A stretch of 64,000 bases of DNA from Rikenellaceae bacterium (GTDB lineage: Bacteria; Bacteroidota; Bacteroidia; Bacteroidales; Rikenellaceae): positions 275,271 through 339,270 of the forward strand of contig JAFRZW010000007.1 of assembly GCA_017442365.1 (NCBI GenBank), in the 5' to 3' direction. Both the position numbers and the translations under genes were made by a program. Each line of letters opens with the position of its first letter. The first letter of the stretch is position 1. The notes beneath the pieces are model-generated. The model saw only the letters and a list, made by a program, of their open reading frames with translations, was not told where the DNA came from and did no database searches. Below, piece by piece: positions 1 through 8,315 of this stretch.

Positions 1-701
1 AGCCGCGACCTTCGCACGCCGACCGTGTTGCGCAATGCAAATTCGCGGGTGCAAACGATCCCCGTGGCGGTGGCCATTTCTCGGGTCGTTTGACGCTCGG
101 CTTGGTTGCTGCGGGAGTGGTGGCAAAGCGGGTGCTTGGGGGCGATGTGGCGTTTGCTACACGCATCGCCGAGATAGGTGGCTGTACGGACGAGAGTCAT
201 TTCGACGAGGTGATCGACGCTGCTATGCGCGATTGCGACTCGGTCGGAGGCGTTGTCGAGTGCCGTGTCGAGGGTGCAGGAGTGGGTCTTGGCGAGCCGT
301 TCTTCGATTCGATCGAGAGCAAAATTGCACACCTGCTATTCTCGGTTCCAGCGGTCAAGGGTGTCGAGTTCGGTGCCGGATTCGAGGTCGCACGTCGTCG
401 TGGCTCGGAGAATAATGATCTGATAATCAATGCTGAGGGCGCGACCGCAACGAACAACGATGGCGGAGTGAATGGCGGCATTACCAATGGCAACCCGATT
501 GTGGTGCGCGCGGCGGTGAAGCCCACACCGAGTATTTCGCGCCCGCAGATGACCTACGATTTCGAGCGAGGCGAGGTGGCGGAGTTGCAGATCAAGGGTC
601 GCCACGATGCCTGCATCGCATTGCGTGCGGCGGTAGTGGTCGAGGCGGCTGTGGCAATTGCGCTGGCGGATTTGTGGTTGTGTAATCGTAGTCGACATTA
701 A
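1..701 (+). CDS. aroC: Chorismate synthase, 5'-truncated by the window edge
   Basis: Catalyses the last shared step of aromatic biosynthesis, turning 5-enolpyruvylshikimate-3-phosphate into chorismate using reduced FMN. The frame is open from position 3. It begins RPSHADRV and then has NDPRGGGHFSGR, the conserved phosphate- and FMN-binding region of the family. Further on come SIESKIAHLLFSVPAVKG, NNDGGVNGGITNG and the C-terminal RHDACIALRA segment, all typical of AroC. Only the N-terminal third is missing, so the start lies outside the window. The stop is 16 bases before the AraC-type gene, which may be cotranscribed. Another shikimate-pathway gene, aroE, lies 34 kb away in a separate operon. 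Confidence 0.95.
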   Translation, partial: PRPSHADRVAQCKFAGANDPRGGGHFSGRLTLGLVAAGVVAKRVLGGDVAFATRIAEIGGCTDESHFDEVIDAAMRDCDSVGGVVECRVEGAGVGLGEPFFDSIESKIAHLLFSVPAVKGVEFGAGFEVARRRGSENNDLIINAEGATATNNDGGVNGGITNGNPIVVRAAVKPTPSISRPQMTYDFERGEVAELQIKGRHDACIALRAAVVVEAAVAIALADLWLCNRSRH

Positions 702-717
702 TAGAGGGTAACGAGCA

Positions 718-1842
718 ATGTTTTCAGCTGAACGTTTATCATACATTTTGCAGGGAGCATCGTTAATGTTCTTCCTCTTTTCGTCGATTTCGCTCTTCCA
801 GTCCGAACAGCGATCACGACTGAAAACAGCGCTGGCGTTCATCGTTGCCTTCTTTGCGTTTGGCGAGGTGAAAGATTTGATCCGTGTGATACCTGCCGTT
901 ACGCAATCGACCTACGCGCTGCGACTGCTCTATACGATTGATATGTGGACGATCGGTGTCTGTGCGGCATACCTGATCGAATTGGTGTCGCCACGCTGGT
1001 TTACGCTGCGGAGAGCTTTGTGGTTGTCGGCTCTATTTGTCATTTTTACAGTAGCTTACGCCATTACGGGTAGCGAGGTGATCTTCTATGCCGATCTGGT
1101 CTATGTGGGCATTTATAGCGTGGTGGTGCTTGCTTTCTTGGCACGACTGCTTGTTCGCTACAATCGTTTTATACGCAACAACTACTCGAATCTCGAACGA
1201 ATCAATCTGGATTGGTTGTACTCGGTCGTAGTTGTTTTTGTGGTCTGCATTGTGGTTTGGACGATCTATCTGTTCAACCACAACTACTATATGAAGAGCG
1301 TCTATTACATCATCTCGCTCATTGCGTGGATAATGCTCATCGCTCGCAGCAAGAAACAGATCGAGGTAACATTCGATACGGCTACAACGCGCAAGTGCCA
1401 CTTTGCGACCACTCAGGGCGAATGCTCTCAACTCGTTGAGGAGTCAGCTCCGATCGAGGAGTCGGCTGCCGAGGAGGAGATTGACTCCAATACTTCTCAG
1501 TTGACCGAGCAGATGAAGGCCCAACTCAACGAATTGATGACGGTACGCGAGATATATCTCGATTCGCGTTTGACGCTGAGCGATCTTGCTGCCGAGTTGG
1601 GTACCAACCGCACTTATCTGTCTAACTACCTCAACCGCGAACTTAATGTGTCGTTCTACGACTATGTCAATTCGTTCCGTGTCAAGCGCGCTTGCCGAAT
1701 GATCGATAGCGATCCCGATGTGTCGGTGCACGACATTGTCGAGAGCTGCGGATTCAATTCGGTCTCTACATTCCGTCGATCGTTCACTCGCGAGATTGGT
1801 CGAACTTACGGAGAATATCGCAAAAATGTCTTGTCGCGATGA
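718..1842 (+). CDS. Membrane-anchored AraC-family transcriptional regulator
   Basis: A 374-residue protein in two parts. Roughly residues 1-215 contain six or seven hydrophobic segments, for example around 36-52, 75-95, 104-125, 130-150, 168-190 and 195-210. An acidic linker rich in Glu and Ser follows, then a C-terminal AraC/XylS DNA-binding domain of about 100 residues (from about 270). That domain has two helix-turn-helix units: LTLSDLAAELGTNRTYLSNY and VHDIVESCGFNSVSTFRRSF. This architecture is known in Bacteroidetes as a membrane-tethered regulator; the signal it senses cannot be read from sequence. It follows aroC by 16 bases and may share its transcript, but a regulatory link with aromatic synthesis is not implied. 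Confidence 0.88.
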   Translation: MFSAERLSYILQGASLMFFLFSSISLFQSEQRSRLKTALAFIVAFFAFGEVKDLIRVIPAVTQSTYALRLLYTIDMWTIGVCAAYLIELVSPRWFTLRRALWLSALFVIFTVAYAITGSEVIFYADLVYVGIYSVVVLAFLARLLVRYNRFIRNNYSNLERINLDWLYSVVVVFVVCIVVWTIYLFNHNYYMKSVYYIISLIAWIMLIARSKKQIEVTFDTATTRKCHFATTQGECSQLVEESAPIEESAAEEEIDSNTSQLTEQMKAQLNELMTVREIYLDSRLTLSDLAAELGTNRTYLSNYLNRELNVSFYDYVNSFRVKRACRMIDSDPDVSVHDIVESCGFNSVSTFRRSFTREIGRTYGEYRKNVLSR

Positions 1843-1902
1843 TCAAATCGTAAAAAATAATCGGTTTTTGTAAAATTGAACATCGATTTTGTTCGAAAGA
1901 AC

Positions 1903-1932
1903 TTGCATTCGATACCCAAAATGTTATTTTTG
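1903..1932 (+). promoter_or_regulatory. Bacteroidetes-type promoter for candidate small RNA
   Basis: TTG at 1903-1905, a 19-base spacer, and TATTTTTG at 1925-1932 match the phylum consensus (TTG, about 19, TAnnTTTG). No open reading frame with support follows, but an intrinsic terminator ends about 150 bases downstream. Confidence 0.7.
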
Positions 1933-1937
1933 CACTC

Positions 1938-2089
1938 GGAAATAAATGGCGCGTTAGCGTCTATGCAATGGCTAAGAGTGCGAGAGATATTGTGCGGATT
2001 TTTAGGGGATAGGTTAGAAGGGAGATTAATTAAACACCATTGCATATTCCGAGCGGATCGAGAAGCTGTTCGATCCGCTTATTTTTTTT
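1938..2089 (+). ncRNA. Candidate structured small RNA, about 150 nt
   Basis: This intergenic stretch has its own consensus promoter just upstream and a strong terminator at its end (2052-2089). Between them the ends fold back on each other: GGAA at 1938-1941 can pair with TTCC at 2047-2050, and the 10-mer TATGCAATGG at 1962-1971 pairs perfectly with CCATTGCATA at 2037-2046. A short GCG-TTAG-CGT hairpin sits in the 5' bulge. A 75-codon reading frame (1876-2103) crosses it, but it starts upstream of the promoter and resembles nothing known. The promoter-to-terminator layout fits a free-standing ncRNA such as Bacteroidales-1 or a 6S-like RNA; I cannot assign a family. It fills most of the 333-base gap between the AraC gene and der. 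Confidence 0.5.
2052..2089 (+). terminator. Intrinsic terminator of the candidate small RNA
   Basis: A 10-bp stem, AGCGGATCGA (2052-2061) with TCGATCCGCT (2070-2079), is followed by a T-rich run to 2089. Confidence 0.85.
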
Positions 2090-2115
2090 GTATGACCACC
2101 TGATGTGCTCCTCAG

Positions 2116-2148
2116 AAAAAAAGAGCCGCGCAACTCAATGCGCGGCTC
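2116..2148 (-). terminator. Terminator of der
   Basis: On the minus strand GAGCCGCGC pairs with GCGCGGCTC (2123-2131 with 2140-2148), followed by a run of seven T. It lies 28 bases past the der stop codon. Confidence 0.85.
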
Positions 2149-2175
2149 GAATCGTAATATAACTGTGTATCGACT

Positions 2176-3480
2176 CTATTTCTGACGGAAATAGATCTGC
2201 ATCGGAACACCCGAGAAATCCCAGTGGCTGCGGATCTTGTTTTCGAGGAATCGACGATACGGCTCCTTGATGTACTGCGGCAGATTGACAAAGAATGCAA
2301 ATGCCGGAGTAGGCGAGGGGAGCTGCATAGCGTACTTGATACGAATGTACTTACCCTTGGTCGAGGGGGGCGGAGTCTCCTCGATGATGGGCAGAATGTA
2401 CTCGTTGAACTCCGAGGTCGGCACACGGCGGCGACGCGAGTTATAGACGCGAATAGCCTGCTGCATAACCTCCAAAATGCGCTGCTTGTTGATTACCGAG
2501 GTGAAGATAATCGGCAGATCCGAGAACGGAGCGAACTTCTTTTCGAGAAATTCGCGCCACTCCTTCATCGTGTTGCTCTCCTTCTCGATCAAGTCCCACT
2601 TATTGACAACCACCACGCAGCCCTTCTTGTTGCGCACGATGAGGTTGAAGATGTTGATGTCCTGCGACTCGATGCCCTGCTTGGCGTCGAGCATCAGGAT
2701 ACAGACGTCCGAGTTTTCGATAGCGCGGATCGAACGCATCACCGAGTAGAACTCCAAGTCCTCGGTTACCTTGCCCTTCTTGCGCATACCTGCCGTATCG
2801 ACCAGATAGAAGTCCATACCGAACTTGTTGTAGCGCGTGTGGATCGAATCGCGCGTGGTGCCTGCGATGGGGGTTACGATGTTACGCTCGTCGCCCAGCA
2901 GCGCATTGGTCATCGATGATTTACCCACGTTCGGGCGACCTACGATCGTAATGCGGGGCAGGTCCTCAAACTCCTCGGCCTTAGTGTCTTCGGGCAGAGC
3001 TTTGATGATCTCGTCCATCATCTCTCCCGTGCCGCTGCCGCTCATTGCGCAGATGGTGATCGGCTCGCCCAGACCGAGCGAATAGAACTCCATTGCGCCA
3101 TATTGCTGGTCGTAGTTATCGACCTTGTTCACAACCAGAATCACCTTCTTGGTGGTGCGGCGCAGAATGTCGGCCATCATCATATCGAGGTCGGTAACGC
3201 CGGTCGAGACCTCGACCATAAACAGAATCACATCGGCCTCATCGATAGCCAACATCACTTGACGACGGATCTCGTCTTCGAAGATGTCGTCCGATCCGAC
3301 CGAGTAACCACCCGTATCGATCACCGAGAACTCACGACCGTCCCAATCCGAGCGGCCATAGTGGCGGTCGCGGGTTGTTCCGGCAGTACCATCGACGATC
3401 GCCTGGCGCATACCGACCAGACGGTTGAAGAGGGTACTTTTGCCCACGTTGGGGCGTCCTACTATTGCTACTAAACTCAT
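2176..3480 (-). CDS. der: Ribosome-assembly GTPase Der (EngA)
   Basis: Double-GTPase needed for maturation of the 50S ribosomal subunit. The 434-residue protein has two complete G domains: [12 protein letters not shown] near the N terminus and [12 protein letters not shown] near residue 180. Each has DTxG switch and NKxD motifs (DTGG/NKVD and DTAG/NKWD). The C-terminal KH-like domain ends in PMQIYFRQK. The ATG at 3480 ([11 protein letters not shown]) was chosen over an upstream start at 3531, because the first G domain begins directly after it and the 3531 start would lie within the promoter. The gene stands alone between its own promoter and terminator. Confidence 0.96.
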   Translation of the reverse strand: MSLVAIVGRPNVGKSTLFNRLVGMRQAIVDGTAGTTRDRHYGRSDWDGREFSVIDTGGYSVGSDDIFEDEIRRQVMLAIDEADVILFMVEVSTGVTDLDMMMADILRRTTKKVILVVNKVDNYDQQYGAMEFYSLGLGEPITICAMSGSGTGEMMDEIIKALPEDTKAEEFEDLPRITIVGRPNVGKSSMTNALLGDERNIVTPIAGTTRDSIHTRYNKFGMDFYLVDTAGMRKKGKVTEDLEFYSVMRSIRAIENSDVCILMLDAKQGIESQDINIFNLIVRNKKGCVVVVNKWDLIEKESNTMKEWREFLEKKFAPFSDLPIIFTSVINKQRILEVMQQAIRVYNSRRRRVPTSEFNEYILPIIEETPPPSTKGKYIRIKYAMQLPSPTPAFAFFVNLPQYIKEPYRRFLENKIRSHWDFSGVPMQIYFRQK

Positions 3481-3501
3481 TGTATTCTTCGATTTTGGGT
3501 G

Positions 3502-3531
3502 CAAAGATAGCGCAAATCCCGCGATCGGCAA
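3502..3531 (-). promoter_or_regulatory. der promoter
   Basis: Minus-strand TATCTTTG (3502-3509) lies 19 bases from TTG (3529-3531), matching the phylum consensus exactly. It supports translation starting at 3480. Confidence 0.8.
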
Positions 3532-3632
3532 AAGTTTTACGTGCGAAAAGCGCGAAAAGGGCGTGCGAATAGCGGTGATTTAGAAATTTTTGACTAACTT
3601 TGAGGATTAAAAATGTATATTTTGTAATACGT

Positions 3633-4847
3633 ATGCAGATCAACGATATCAAAACATTGGTCGCTCGTTTGGGGGCGATCGTCGATGGTTGGGACGAGCA
3701 GTCGGGTGCGCCTGCTGTCGAACGACATATAGCGGCTTCGCTTTTGGCGGAGTTGTACGAGGCGGTAAAGTTCGATACCGCGCTGGCGGCTACCGAGGTG
3801 GCGAAGGTGGTTGCTGAGCCAGAGCCTGCGGAGGAGGTTGTTGCAGAGCCTGCGGAGGAGGTCGCCGAAGTGATTGATCTGTCGGATATTTTCGGTGGAT
3901 CGTTTGGTGATGACGACGAGGAGATTGTTGAGCAGGAGGTTGCTGAGCAACCGATTGAGGAGGAGGCCGAGCCGGAGCAGGAAATCGAACCCGAACCCAA
4001 AATTGAGGAGCAGCCCGAACCCGAAATCGAGCAGGAAGAGGTTCAATCCGAAGAGGAGCAAGTGCTTGAAGACCGCGAAGAAGTTGTGGAGCAGCCTGCT
4101 GAAATCGAGGCTCAACCCGATGAGGAAGAGGAGGAGCAGTCTGTCGAGATCGAGACTCAGCCCGTTGTAGAAGAGGTTGAACAGTCAATTGAAACAGAGG
4201 AGCAACCCACCAAAACAGAAGAAGAGGAGCTACCCGTCAAAATAGAAGAGGAGGAGCAACCCGCAGTGGCAGAGGCGGAAAAACCAAAGTCGGAGCAGGC
4301 ATCGTTGTTCGATATGGAGATTGTGCGACGCCCCCGTTCGTCGAGTGGTCGCAGGGTGATAATGTCGCTCTATGGTGAGTCGGCAACATCTTCGTCGCGT
4401 GAGGAAAAAACGCGCGAGAAGGCGGTGGAGCCTGCTCCTGACTCGATCCAACCCGTCGAGCAGCCCGCCGATGAGAGCCCTAAGGCGGTCTCGGTGGCAG
4501 AGCGAATTGCAGCGGCACAAACCGAAGGTCCGCAGGTGCTGGGCGATGTGATTGGTGCAGGTACGACCACGCTGGCCGAGGCGGTGGCAGCGAGCCAACC
4601 GACCGTGCAGACCGTTCAGAACGACCGCGTGAATACTCTTCGAGCGGCAATCGGAATCAACGACCGTTTCATTATGATCCGCGATCTGTTTGGTGGCGAT
4701 GGTGCGGCTTTCGACCGAGCTATGGACGAGTTGGACGCCTTCGAGGACTTCAACGAGTGTCTGGTCTATATGTCCACCTATCGCTGGAATCCCAATAGCG
4801 ATGGCGCGCGAATGTTGATGGATCTGGTTACCCGCAAGTTGCTCTAA
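3633..4847 (+). CDS. Acidic low-complexity protein of unknown function
   Basis: I do not recognise this 404-residue protein. An ordered N-terminal segment of about 50 residues (INDIKTLVARLGAIVDGW) leads into about 200 residues dominated by Glu, Pro, Val and Gln (repeated EEQP, EIEQ, QPVVEE-like units). A less acidic Ser/Arg-rich stretch follows, then an ordered C-terminal domain of about 70 residues (VNTLRAAIGINDRFIMIRDL to the end). Such a layout suggests two small helical domains joined by a disordered acidic spacer. ATG 3633 was chosen over a TTG at 3600, which gives an implausible hydrophobic start. It leads a tight run of genes: rsmI begins 6 bases after its stop, followed by envelope genes. 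No signal peptide was seen. Confidence 0.75.
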   Translation: MQINDIKTLVARLGAIVDGWDEQSGAPAVERHIAASLLAELYEAVKFDTALAATEVAKVVAEPEPAEEVVAEPAEEVAEVIDLSDIFGGSFGDDDEEIVEQEVAEQPIEEEAEPEQEIEPEPKIEEQPEPEIEQEEVQSEEEQVLEDREEVVEQPAEIEAQPDEEEEEQSVEIETQPVVEEVEQSIETEEQPTKTEEEELPVKIEEEEQPAVAEAEKPKSEQASLFDMEIVRRPRSSSGRRVIMSLYGESATSSSREEKTREKAVEPAPDSIQPVEQPADESPKAVSVAERIAAAQTEGPQVLGDVIGAGTTTLAEAVAASQPTVQTVQNDRVNTLRAAIGINDRFIMIRDLFGGDGAAFDRAMDELDAFEDFNECLVYMSTYRWNPNSDGARMLMDLVTRKLL

Positions 4848-4853
4848 CGCATT

Positions 4854-5558
4854 ATGGCAAAGTTGTTTATTGTGCCGACACCGATCGGCAATCTCGAAGA
4901 TATCACACTGCGTGCAATCCGCACGTTGGAGGAGGTCGATTACATTCTGGCCGAAGATACCCGTACTACGTCGGTGCTACTGAAACATCTCGGTATCGAG
5001 AAGAAGATGTATTCGCACCATAAGTTCAACGAGCACGCGACGTCGGCAATGGTGGCCGAGGCGATCGAGGGTGGTCGTAATGTGGCGTTGGTTTCCGACG
5101 CAGGTACGCCCGGTATCTCCGACCCCGGTTTCCTGTTGGTGCGCACCTGTGTCGAGGCGGGCTTGGAGGTCGAAACGCTGCCCGGTCCGACGGCATTTGT
5201 CCCTGCGTTGGTGCAGAGTGGTTTCCCGTGCGACCGTTTCTGCTTTGAGGGTTTCCTGCCTCAGAAGAAGGGTCGCAACAAACGCATTGCGGCGTTGGCC
5301 GACGAGGAGCGCACGATGATCTTCTATGAGTCGCCTTTCCGTGTGGTGAAGTTGTTGCAGCAGCTCGCGGAGGTTATGGGCGAGGAGCGCGAGGCGTCGG
5401 TGTCGCGCGAGATAACAAAGAAATTCGAACAGACCGTACGCGGAACACTGGCCGAACTGATCGAACACTTCACCACGAACGACCCGAAGGGTGAGTTTGT
5501 TGTGATCGTGTCAGGCAAACCTAAAGCACGTCGCGCAGCGGACGAGGACGACGAATAA
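4854..5558 (+). CDS. rsmI: 16S rRNA (cytidine-1402-2'-O)-methyltransferase RsmI
   Basis: Methylates the 2'-OH of C1402 in the ribosomal decoding centre using S-adenosylmethionine. The 234-residue protein starts with LFIVPTPIGNLEDITLRA and continues with AEDTRTTSVLL, VALVSDAGTPGISDPG and LPGPTAFVPALVQSG, the signature blocks of the tetrapyrrole-methylase-fold RsmI family. The end is Lys/Arg/Asp rich. It is shorter than some homologues (about 280 residues) but complete for the Bacteroidetes type. Its stop overlaps the next start by one base (taATG), implying translational coupling to the acyltransferase. Confidence 0.95.
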   Translation: MAKLFIVPTPIGNLEDITLRAIRTLEEVDYILAEDTRTTSVLLKHLGIEKKMYSHHKFNEHATSAMVAEAIEGGRNVALVSDAGTPGISDPGFLLVRTCVEAGLEVETLPGPTAFVPALVQSGFPCDRFCFEGFLPQKKGRNKRIAALADEERTMIFYESPFRVVKLLQQLAEVMGEEREASVSREITKKFEQTVRGTLAELIEHFTTNDPKGEFVVIVSGKPKARRAADEDDE

Positions 5559-6493
5559 TGAGCAACGGCAAGGGGTTGAAATATAGACTTTTGATGGCGA
5601 TGAGCCGAGCGATTGGCGCGCTGCCCGATTGGTTTATCTACGATTGGCTGGGGCGTTTCATCTCGTTTGTGCTCTATCGCGTGGTGCACTATCGTGTGAA
5701 GGTGGTGCGTCGCAATCTCAATCGTGCCTTTCCCGATAAGAGTCAAGACGAATTGCGTCAAATCGAACGAGATTTCTATGCACATTTGGGCGAGTTGGTG
5801 ATCGATACGATCGATATGGCCAATATCTCGCGTGAGGATATGGCGGCGCGACTGCGTGTCGATAACCTTGCCGAGCACCGCGCAGCAACAACTGATCGAC
5901 CGTGGGTGGCGATGATGGCTCACTATGGGTGTTGGGAGTATTTCGGTGCGTATCAACTGCACGACGAGCGAGCGCAGGTGTTGGGAGTCTATCACCCTCT
6001 GCGCAATGAGGCGTTCGACGAGTTTTACTATACAATTCGCTCGCGTTTCGGACTGTTGCCCGTCAAGATGAAGGATATAGCTCGCTTTGCAGTTCGTCAT
6101 CGCAATGGATATGAAGGGCGCCCCGTTGTGTTCGGAATGATTGCCGATCAGCGACCGCCACGTGAGGCCGAAAATCGAATGTACGACTTCCTGAACTCGC
6201 CGACTGCATTCTTTATGGGAGGTGAGTGGCTGGCTCGCAAGTTCGCCCTGCCCGTCTATTTTATGCACGTTGCGAAGGTGGGTCGAGCTAAATATAGTTG
6301 TACGTTTGAGTGCATCTATGATGGCGCAGAGGAGGTTGCCGAGGGTGAGATTACGCGCCGTTATGCCGAGCGTTTGGAGGCGATGATTCGTCGCGCACCG
6401 CACTTGTGGACGTGGTCGCACCGCCGTTGGAAACATCTCGATATTGCCGAAGACGAGGCGGCGCAGAACGCTACGGAGTATAACAAGAGATAG
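5558..6493 (+). CDS. LpxL/HtrB-family lipid A acyltransferase
   Basis: Inner-membrane acyltransferase that adds a secondary acyl chain to lipid A or a related lipid. In its 311 residues an N-terminal hydrophobic stretch (FISFVLYRVVHYRV) precedes NLNRAFPDKSQDELRQIERDFYAHLGE, a typical LpxL opening. The catalytic HX4E motif follows as HYGCWE, and later GMIADQRPP and PVYFMHVAKVG, matching the family's substrate region. It is cotranscribed with rsmI (overlap) and a GT2 glycosyltransferase 2 bases downstream, so an envelope role is likely. The exact acyl donor and acceptor cannot be told. Confidence 0.88.
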   Translation: MSNGKGLKYRLLMAMSRAIGALPDWFIYDWLGRFISFVLYRVVHYRVKVVRRNLNRAFPDKSQDELRQIERDFYAHLGELVIDTIDMANISREDMAARLRVDNLAEHRAATTDRPWVAMMAHYGCWEYFGAYQLHDERAQVLGVYHPLRNEAFDEFYYTIRSRFGLLPVKMKDIARFAVRHRNGYEGRPVVFGMIADQRPPREAENRMYDFLNSPTAFFMGGEWLARKFALPVYFMHVAKVGRAKYSCTFECIYDGAEEVAEGEITRRYAERLEAMIRRAPHLWTWSHRRWKHLDIAEDEAAQNATEYNKR

Positions 6494-6495
6494 TT

Positions 6496-7506
6496 ATGAG
6501 CAGAGTTAAGGTCGTCATATTGAATTGGAATGGTCGCGCCCATTTGGAGCGTTACCTGCCGAGCGTTGTGCGTGCGACGATGCCCAAGTATGGGGTGGTT
6601 GTGGCGGATAACGGCTCGACCGATTCGTCGCTCGAATATGTTGCTAAGACGTTTCCCGAGGTCGAGATTGTGCGCCTGGATCGCAACTACGGCTTTGCCG
6701 AGGGCTACAACCGTGCTCTGCAAGAGGTCGAGGCGGAGTATTACGTGCTGCTCAATTCGGACGTTGAGGTAACCGAGGGGTGGTGCGATTGGCTGGTTGA
6801 GGCTTTGGACGCTGATCCGCAGTTGGCGGCTGTTGCTCCGAAATTGTTGGCAGATGCTGATCGTGAGCGATTCGAATATGCAGGCGCAAGTGGCGGATTT
6901 ATCGATATTTTGGGATATCCGTTCTGTCGTGGTCGCATATTGAGTACGACTGAACGCGATGAGGGTCAGTATGATACACCGCGCGAGGTCTTTTGGGCAA
7001 GTGGAGCGGCGTTTGCCTGTCGTGCCGAGCGATTCAAGGCTGAGGGAGGTTTCGATGGCGATTTCTTTGCCCATATGGAGGAGATCGACCTTTGTTGGCG
7101 AATGCAGTCGTCGGGCTACCGAGTGGGTGTTGAGCCGCGATCGAAGGTCTATCATTTGGGCGGCGGTACGCTCAGCGCGCTCTCGCCGCGCAAGACAATG
7201 CTCAATCACCGCAACAATTTGGCAATGCTCTATAAGAACCTGCCGCTCGCACATCTGCTTTGGGTGTTGCCCACGCGATTGGTTCTGGACGGAGTGGCTG
7301 CGGCGAGCTATCTGACTAAGGGTCAGTGGCAAGGTGTGAAGGCTGTGTGGCAGGCGCACGTAGGTTTCTACCGAATGTTGCCCTCGCTGCGTGCAAAGCG
7401 TAGAACGGAACGTGCCAAACACGCCAAATTGCCTGCAACGGTCTATCGCGGCTCGGTGGTGGTGCGCCGATTGTTTGGCGGTAAAAAATTTGGAAATATG
7501 ATGTGA
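6496..7506 (+). CDS. GT2 glycosyltransferase (rhamnosyltransferase-like)
   Basis: A 336-residue family 2 glycosyltransferase. The GT-A domain opens VKVVILNWNGRAHLERYLPS, with VVADNGSTDSS as the nucleotide-binding strand. It then has NYGFAEGYNRAL and the metal-binding LLNSDVEV (the DxD equivalent), followed by the acceptor-side EEIDLCWRMQSSGYRV. That ED-type motif and the C-terminal hydrophobic region (LAHLLWVLPTRLVLDGVAA) resemble rhamnosyltransferases acting at the cytoplasmic membrane on polysaccharide. It starts 2 bases after the LpxL-like gene. The sugar donor is unknown. Confidence 0.88.
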   Translation: MSRVKVVILNWNGRAHLERYLPSVVRATMPKYGVVVADNGSTDSSLEYVAKTFPEVEIVRLDRNYGFAEGYNRALQEVEAEYYVLLNSDVEVTEGWCDWLVEALDADPQLAAVAPKLLADADRERFEYAGASGGFIDILGYPFCRGRILSTTERDEGQYDTPREVFWASGAAFACRAERFKAEGGFDGDFFAHMEEIDLCWRMQSSGYRVGVEPRSKVYHLGGGTLSALSPRKTMLNHRNNLAMLYKNLPLAHLLWVLPTRLVLDGVAAASYLTKGQWQGVKAVWQAHVGFYRMLPSLRAKRRTERAKHAKLPATVYRGSVVVRRLFGGKKFGNMM

Positions 7507-7557
7507 TTTCCCGCAAAAAAATGTTAAATTTGTTATCGAGAAAAATTTGAGATAGTT

Positions 7558-8277
7558 ATGCGAAATCTGGTTTTGATTCCCACATACAACGAGCGCGAGA
7601 ATGTGTCGGCAATGGTCGATAAGGTCTTTTCGCTGCCTGTCGAGTTCGATATTCTGGTCATTGACGATGGATCGCCCGATGGTACGGCCGACATAGTCCG
7701 CGAACGTCAGAAGGATTATCCCGACCGTCTGCACCTGCTTTGCCGTGAGGGTAAATTGGGCTTGGGTACGGCCTACTTGGCAGGTTTCCGTTGGGGCTTG
7801 GAGCGTGATTATGATTACATTATCGAGATGGACTGCGACTTCTCGCACAATCCCGACGACCTGCCTCGTCTGGTTGCGGCAGCCGAGGAGGGTGCCGATG
7901 TTGTTGTCGGCTCGCGCTATGTGCAGGGTGTCAATGTGGTCAATTGGCCGATGTCGCGCCTGCTGATGTCCTATTGCGCGTCGATCTATGTCCGCACGGT
8001 TACGGGTATGCCCGTGCACGATGCTACGGCGGGCTTTGTCTGCTACTCGCGTCGTGTGCTCGAAACAATGGACTTGGACAAGGTCGAGATGAAGGGTTAC
8101 GGATTCCAAATCGAGATGAAATACTCGGCTTGGAAGCTCGGATTCAAGATTCGTGAGGTGTCGATCATCTTCATCGACCGCGTGTTGGGTCAGTCGAAGA
8201 TGAGCAGCTCGATCTTTGGCGAGGCCTTCTTTGGGGTGATGAAGTTGCGTCTGCGCAGGATCAAGCCCCGTGCATAG
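7558..8277 (+). CDS. Polyprenol-phosphate mannosyltransferase-like GT2 enzyme
   Basis: A 239-residue family 2 glycosyltransferase of the DPM1 type, which moves a sugar from a nucleotide donor to a polyprenyl phosphate carrier. Seen: LVLIPTYNERENVSAMVDKV, DILVIDDGSPDGTADIV, GKLGLGTAYLAGFRWGL, the metal-binding EMDCDFSHNPDDLP and VVGSRYVQG. This is the standard order for the single-domain form without a membrane anchor. A TAAATTTG -7 box at 7525-7532 suggests a promoter of its own, though no good TTG partner is visible. It lies 51 bases after the other GT2 gene and probably belongs to the same envelope pathway. Confidence 0.9.
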   Translation: MRNLVLIPTYNERENVSAMVDKVFSLPVEFDILVIDDGSPDGTADIVRERQKDYPDRLHLLCREGKLGLGTAYLAGFRWGLERDYDYIIEMDCDFSHNPDDLPRLVAAAEEGADVVVGSRYVQGVNVVNWPMSRLLMSYCASIYVRTVTGMPVHDATAGFVCYSRRVLETMDLDKVEMKGYGFQIEMKYSAWKLGFKIREVSIIFIDRVLGQSKMSSSIFGEAFFGVMKLRLRRIKPRA

Positions 8278-8315
8278 AAACTGAGAATTAACCTAAACGA
8301 AAATAGAATTAAGAT

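Noticed and set aside
1876..2103. 75-codon reading frame between the AraC gene and der
   Set aside because: It begins upstream of the consensus promoter and runs through the terminator stem; composition is not protein-like. The structured RNA explains the region better.
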